From CAVSWN01 sp046728115 (GTDB lineage: Bacteria > Acidobacteriota > Vicinamibacteria > Vicinamibacterales > CAVVIG01), in contig JBKPDW010000142.1 of the NCBI GenBank assembly GCA_046728115.1, forward strand, positions 1 to 27,232: a DNA stretch of 27,232 bases. Reading direction: 5' to 3'. A program made the position numbers and the translations under genes. The notes below the pieces were generated by a model. That model saw nothing but the letters and a program-made list of their open reading frames with translations, did not search any database and was not told the DNA's origin. Numbering within the stretch: the first letter of the stretch is position 1; each line of letters opens with the position of its first letter. Below are positions 23,657 to 27,232 of the stretch, piece by piece.

Positions 23657-24274
23657 CTATCCGTGCTTGACCATCACGCCTTCGAGAACGTTGGCGACGT
23701 CCTCGCAGCGGTCTGTCGCGTCCTCGAGGAAGTCGAGCGCTTCCTTCCATTTCATGACCAGCAGCGGATCGCGCTCCTCCTCGAAGAGTCTCCTGACGGC
23801 CTCCTGATGGGTCCGGTCGGCTTCGTTTTCGAGACGGTTGATTTCCACGGCGTGCGCGGCCAGGCCTTTCCGCTGCTCCAGCGTGCCGAGTGCGAGCCGG
23901 ACCTGATCGGTGGAGGCCGTGAGGATGCGTGCGAGTTCGCGACTACCGTATCGGACACATTCCAGACGATACAAGCGGATGATTGCCGCACACGCGTCGA
24001 TTGCGTCCATCACATCGTCGAGCGACCGCGCGAGCGCATGGATGTCCTCGCGATCAAGCGGCGTGACGAACGTGCGATTGAGCCGCTGGATGATTTCGTG
24101 CGTGAGGAAATCGCATTTGTGCTCGATTTCCTTGATCTCGTCCGCCTTGTCCCATACCGGGCGCTCCGGTGCGAGCATCGTTTCGAGTGTCCGCGCACCC
24201 CGTTTCAACTCGTCGGCGAGCGCTTCGAAGTCCGTGTAGAACTTTTCCTCGCGAGGCAGCAGTCGGAAGCTCAT
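23657..24274 (-). CDS. DUF47/PhoU-like PiT accessory protein
   Basis: A 205-residue all-helical cytoplasmic protein of the PhoU-related DUF47 family (TIGR00153-like). The N-terminus has the RLLPREEKFYTDFE motif, followed by the EIKEIEHKCDFLTHEI helix, the FVTPLDREDIHALARSLDDVMDAID helices (two halves around 70-95) and a C-terminal helical pair. In other bacteria this protein is encoded with PiT and is needed for or modulates its activity; that is family knowledge, not shown here. It is divergent from glgC across a 53-bp gap that contains a possible -10 box. Confidence 0.92.
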   Translation of the reverse strand: MSFRLLPREEKFYTDFEALADELKRGARTLETMLAPERPVWDKADEIKEIEHKCDFLTHEIIQRLNRTFVTPLDREDIHALARSLDDVMDAIDACAAIIRLYRLECVRYGSRELARILTASTDQVRLALGTLEQRKGLAAHAVEINRLENEADRTHQEAVRRLFEEERDPLLVMKWKEALDFLEDATDRCEDVANVLEGVMVKHG

Positions 24275-24286
24275 ATCGGCCGCAGG

Positions 24287-24295
24287 ATTGTAACA
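24287..24295 (-). promoter_or_regulatory. Candidate extended -10 element (TGTTACAAT) before the DUF47-pit unit
   Basis: On the minus strand TGTTACAAT is TGn plus a 5/6 match to TATAAT, ending 12 nt before the ATG at 24274. The 5' leader would be about 5 nt and contains no Shine-Dalgarno sequence. No convincing -35 is seen. Confidence 0.35.
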
Positions 24296-24327
24296 GATGC
24301 GTTCGAAACCAACGGACGCGGTGTAGG

Positions 24328-25578
24328 ATGACGGAAACCATGGCCGTCAACACAGAAGTGCTCGCGCTCGTCCTCGGCGGTGGTCAGGGATCGCGGCTTT
24401 TTCCGCTGACGCGTCATCGGTCGAAGCCAGCGGTGCCGATCGGCGGTAAGTATCGGCTGATCGACATCCCGATCAGCAACTGCCTGCATGCCGACATTCG
24501 TCGCATCTTCGTGTTGACGCAGTTCAACTCCGCGTCGTTGAACCGCCATATCGCCCAGGCCTACCGGATGGACCTGTTCAGTCAAGGGTTCGTCGAGATT
24601 CTGGCCGCCGAGCAGACCCCTGACGACGCGAGTTGGTACCAGGGAACGGCGGATGCGGTCCGCAAAGCGGCGCGTCACTTCACGCGTCACGATGCCGATT
24701 ACTACCTGATCCTCGCCGGCGATCACCTCTACCGGATGGACTACGACGATCTGGTGGACGCTCACATCGATCGAGGCGCCGAGATCACGATCGCCGCGCA
24801 GCCGGTGGCGATCGACGACGCTTCGTCCATGGGGATCTTCGGATCCGACGACTTCGGGCGCATCGTCACGTTCGAGGAAAAACCGCTGCGCGAACGCCTG
24901 GAGGCGATGGGCGACGGGCCGTTCATGGCGTCGATGGGCATCTATGTATTTTCCCGCGACGTGCTGCTCGAGACGATCGAGCGGGATGGCGCAACAGACT
25001 TCGGACGGCAGATCATCCCGCATGCGCTCAGCCGCTATCACGTCCACTCGTATCAGTTCCGCGGTTACTGGGCGGACGTCGGGACGGTCGCGGCGTTCTA
25101 CGAGGCGAACGTCATGCTGACGCGCCCGGCAGCGCCGTTCACCTTTTACCACCCGAAGCGGCCGATCTTCACGCACTCGCGCTTTCTTCCGGGGGCACGC
25201 GTCAGTGAGTGCACCATCCGGGACAGCCTCATCAACGAGGGCTGCTTCATCGCCCGTTCGACGATCGAGCAGTCCATTGTCGGGATCCGGACGAACATCC
25301 AGAGCGGCGCGGCGATCACGCGGTCCGTCCTGCTCGGCGCGGATTTCTACGAGGCCAGAGAGGACACCGCGATGCGACCCGATGTGCCGCGCCTTGGGAT
25401 TGGCCGTGACGTGGTGCTCGACCGCGTGATCGTCGACAAGAACGCGCGCATCGGCGACGGCGCGCGTCTGGTCAACGAACGCAACGTCGAAGACGCCGAC
25501 GGCGACGGCTACTTCATCCGCAACCGAATCATCGTAGTTCCCAAGGACGCCGTCATCCCCCCGGGCACACGGATCTAA
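24328..25578 (+). CDS. glgC: Glucose-1-phosphate adenylyltransferase (ADP-glucose pyrophosphorylase)
   Basis: A 416-residue enzyme producing ADP-glucose for glycogen. The catalytic domain has LVLGGGQGSRLFPLT (14-28), RSKPAVPIGGKYRLIDIPIS (31-50), YQGTADAVRKA, ILAGDHLYRMDYDD with the metal-binding Asp, FEEKP and the glucose-1-phosphate-binding GYWADVGT motif. The last about 130 residues form a left-handed beta-helix. Allosteric residues cannot be assigned with certainty. Two ATGs, 24328 and 24340, are possible starts; neither has a strong SD. No other glycogen gene is in the window. It is followed by the strong hairpin at 25599-25631. Confidence 0.96.
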   Translation: MTETMAVNTEVLALVLGGGQGSRLFPLTRHRSKPAVPIGGKYRLIDIPISNCLHADIRRIFVLTQFNSASLNRHIAQAYRMDLFSQGFVEILAAEQTPDDASWYQGTADAVRKAARHFTRHDADYYLILAGDHLYRMDYDDLVDAHIDRGAEITIAAQPVAIDDASSMGIFGSDDFGRIVTFEEKPLRERLEAMGDGPFMASMGIYVFSRDVLLETIERDGATDFGRQIIPHALSRYHVHSYQFRGYWADVGTVAAFYEANVMLTRPAAPFTFYHPKRPIFTHSRFLPGARVSECTIRDSLINEGCFIARSTIEQSIVGIRTNIQSGAAITRSVLLGADFYEAREDTAMRPDVPRLGIGRDVVLDRVIVDKNARIGDGARLVNERNVEDADGDGYFIRNRIIVVPKDAVIPPGTRI

Positions 25579-25598
25579 ATCCGCCCGTACAGGCGAAA

Positions 25599-25631
25599 AG
25601 GGTCCGTCCCGCAACCGGCGGAACGGACCCT
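25599..25631. terminator. Hairpin terminator between converging glgC and TonB receptor genes
   Basis: AGGGTCCGT and ACGGACCCT form a 9-bp stem. Inside it, after one C-A mismatch, CCGC pairs with GCGG around a 5-nt loop. On the minus strand the stem is followed by TTTTCGCC, a short T-run, so it fits best as the terminator of the receptor gene. On the plus strand only TATTGTG follows, so its use for glgC is less certain. Confidence 0.75.
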
Positions 25632-25651
25632 ATTGTGTAGTCACGTCGGCG

Positions 25652-27232
25652 TCAGAACGTGAGGCGAAACGCGAGCTGGATCTGCCTGTTCGTTCCAAGC
25701 CCCACCGTCGTGCCCACCGTGCTGTTCACGATGCCGAATGTGCCGGCGGACGCCGCAGAGTACGGCTGCCCGGGCTGGACGCGATTGGCTTGCGTCGGTG
25801 TTTCACCGGCGCCCGGCAGCGCATTGGGCAGCGTCGCCGGCGGGCTGGTGAAGTTCGTAGTGTTGAAGAGGTTAAAGACCTCGAGGCGCAGTTCGCCGTT
25901 CGCGCCGGGGCGGGTGCGAACACGCTTGGCGACGACCATGTCGATCTGCCGGAAGGCCGGACCATGGATCGAGTTGCGCTCGAGGTTGCCGAACGTCCCG
26001 GGTTTCGGCGTTGCGAACGCCGCCGGGTTCAGGAAGATGCGGCCGCCGTCGGTAATGAAGGGATCCACGCCGGGAATCAGATCCGGACGGCGAGTGGCGC
26101 GCGAGGCGCCGCCTCCCGGGACATTGATGACCGCCGTGCGGTCCGCGGCCGAATTGTTCCAGACAAGGCCCGCCGCGTCCACATACACGATGTCGTTGCG
26201 CGTGATCAGCACCGGAACCGGCAGGCCGCTGCGCGCGTTGGCGATGCCGCCAATCGACCAGCCGCCTTTGAGGGCACCGCTGCCGGGAATCGTGTAGAGG
26301 ATGCTGAAGTTGAACGTATGGCGGATGTCGAAGTTGTTGTAGCCGTTATCGAAATCGAATTCGGCCAGCGCTCGCGCGTTATTGCTCGCGGTCACGGCCT
26401 CGTTCGACCCGCCGGTGTTCCCTTTGCTGTGACCCAGGGTGTACTGCGCGTTCATCGTGACGCCCGTTGCCGATCGGCGCGTCAGCGAGAGCTGCATCGA
26501 GTTGTAGCTGTCGTGGCCGCCGCTGGTTTTGTAGTCGATTTCAGCGTACGGCCGCTGAATGCTCGCGATGGTCGAGCCCCCGCACGTCAACCCCGTGCCG
26601 GCCCGTCCGTCCGCGCAGGTCACGATATCGAATTCACGAATCTGGGTCGCCGCGCTCGCACCGTTCGACTGGACGCCGATCGTGCGGTTCGCGATGCTGC
26701 GCAGGAAGAGATTGCGTCCCTGCGACCCGACGTAGGCGACCGTTGCCGCCATCCGCCCGGGCAATTCCTGCTGGATCGAAGCGGTATATTCGTAGACCTT
26801 CTCCGGAAGGGTGTAATCGTCCGCGTACGCACGCCCCTGGAACGAGCGGTTGTTCGGATTGTTGGTGAAGTTCAAGCGAACCGCCGCAGGATCGACCGGG
26901 AACGTGTTGAACACACCGGAGGTTGCCGTCGTCCAGGTACGATCCGACTCGATGGGTTGAATCTGGTCTTCGGTCTGACCAGGGCCGACGAAGACGCCGA
27001 CGCCGCCGCGGAACACCGTCTTCTCGGTCGGCAGGTAGGTCGCCCCGAGCCGTGGCTGGAAGCTGTTCTTCTTCGTTTCGTAGAAGGGTGTCGTATTCGG
27101 ATCGATCGCCCCGGTCTCGATGTTGAACTTGACGATCCGGTTATCGCGCTCGCTGAGCGGCGTGTAGTAGTCGTAGCGAAGGCCGTAGTTGAGCGTGAGG
27201 TTCTGGCGCACGCGCCACTCGTCCTGCGCGAA
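25652..27232 (-). CDS. TonB-dependent receptor, C-terminal barrel part (Oar-like), truncated by window edge
   Basis: The frame is open from the right edge to a TGA at 25652 (526 residues visible). It encodes the last part of an outer-membrane beta barrel: alternating hydrophobic strands such as LTLNYGLRYDYYTP, FQPRLGATYLP, TVFRGGVGVFVGP, MAATVAYVGSQGRNLF, NAQYTLGHSKG, FDIRHTFNFSILYTIPG and LRLEVFNLFNTTNFT. It ends in Phe (IQLAFRLTF), the usual last residue for Bam-dependent barrels. This resembles the Oar-like family with an N-terminal carboxypeptidase-regulatory-like domain and plug, which would lie outside the window. The GTG at 27211 is an internal codon, not a start. Likely cargo is unknown. 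Confidence 0.9.
   Translation of the reverse strand, partial: FAQDEWRVRQNLTLNYGLRYDYYTPLSERDNRIVKFNIETGAIDPNTTPFYETKKNSFQPRLGATYLPTEKTVFRGGVGVFVGPGQTEDQIQPIESDRTWTTATSGVFNTFPVDPAAVRLNFTNNPNNRSFQGRAYADDYTLPEKVYEYTASIQQELPGRMAATVAYVGSQGRNLFLRSIANRTIGVQSNGASAATQIREFDIVTCADGRAGTGLTCGGSTIASIQRPYAEIDYKTSGGHDSYNSMQLSLTRRSATGVTMNAQYTLGHSKGNTGGSNEAVTASNNARALAEFDFDNGYNNFDIRHTFNFSILYTIPGSGALKGGWSIGGIANARSGLPVPVLITRNDIVYVDAAGLVWNNSAADRTAVINVPGGGASRATRRPDLIPGVDPFITDGGRIFLNPAAFATPKPGTFGNLERNSIHGPAFRQIDMVVAKRVRTRPGANGELRLEVFNLFNTTNFTSPPATLPNALPGAGETPTQANRVQPGQPYSAASAGTFGIVNSTVGTTVGLGTNRQIQLAFRLTF

Noticed and set aside
24271..25614. A 447-codon open frame antisense to glgC
   Set aside because: Shadow of a well-conserved gene; high content of Arg, Asp and Val with no motif.
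1..27232. CRISPR array, insertion sequence, tRNA or rRNA gene
   Set aside because: None seen by eye. The repeats present have units of only 7-8 nt without unique spacers, and no transposase-like protein is encoded. A tRNA scan would be needed to exclude a short tRNA fully.

Overview
The window is a GC-rich (about 60-65%), densely coded bacterial chromosome segment. Gaps are short (the longest is about 150 bp) and I see no phage, insertion sequence, CRISPR array, rRNA or tRNA. The gene content suggests Acidobacteriota, possibly the Vicinamibacteria lineage: an Oar-like TonB-dependent receptor, a two-polypeptide methylmalonyl-CoA mutase, an archaeal-type ValRS, and intergenic arrays of degenerate 7-8 nt units. 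That placement is inference from gene style, not a phylogenetic result.

Layout. (1) 1-3216, minus strand: an envelope cluster read as V4R-like orphan -> TolB/FlgO-like TPR lipoprotein-or-secreted protein -> SPOR-domain membrane protein -> apolipoprotein N-acyltransferase (lnt, running off the left edge). (2) 3233-6582, plus strand: mobA, argS and a class I glutamine-amidotransferase-like peptidase (C26). (3) 6604-16721, minus strand: a long co-directional run. It starts with mcmA1-mcmA2-response regulator, is interrupted by an octamer inverted repeat, and continues valS-nadC-birA-coaX-unknown protein-TrmA/RlmD-type RNA methyltransferase, mostly overlapping or with gaps of a few bases. nadC, birA and coaX make or attach cofactors (NAD, biotin, CoA), and the mutase consumes the propionate-derived CoA ester. 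(4) 16873-24274: a glutamate dehydrogenase on the plus strand faces a 970-residue REC-REC-PEP/pyruvate-binding-like protein. Behind that protein lie a heptamer inverted repeat, a second, different glutamate dehydrogenase (gdhA, NADP type), and a DUF47-PiT phosphate transport pair, all on minus. (5) 24328-25578: glgC (ADP-glucose pyrophosphorylase), plus strand, separated by a strong hairpin from the converging 3' end of a TonB-dependent receptor that runs off the right edge.

Most of this is housekeeping. The parts that deserve attention are the 970-residue protein with one degenerate and one apparently intact receiver domain and an ATP-grasp-like region but no recognisable phospho-histidine swivel domain, set between two glutamate dehydrogenase genes; the three arrays of 7-8 nt units, two of them arranged as inverted tandem arrays at gene ends and one inside a coding linker; the lack of any canonical start codon for lnt; and several -10-like boxes placed only 8-12 nt before start codons that lack a Shine-Dalgarno sequence. 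I did not find a clearly new multi-gene system.
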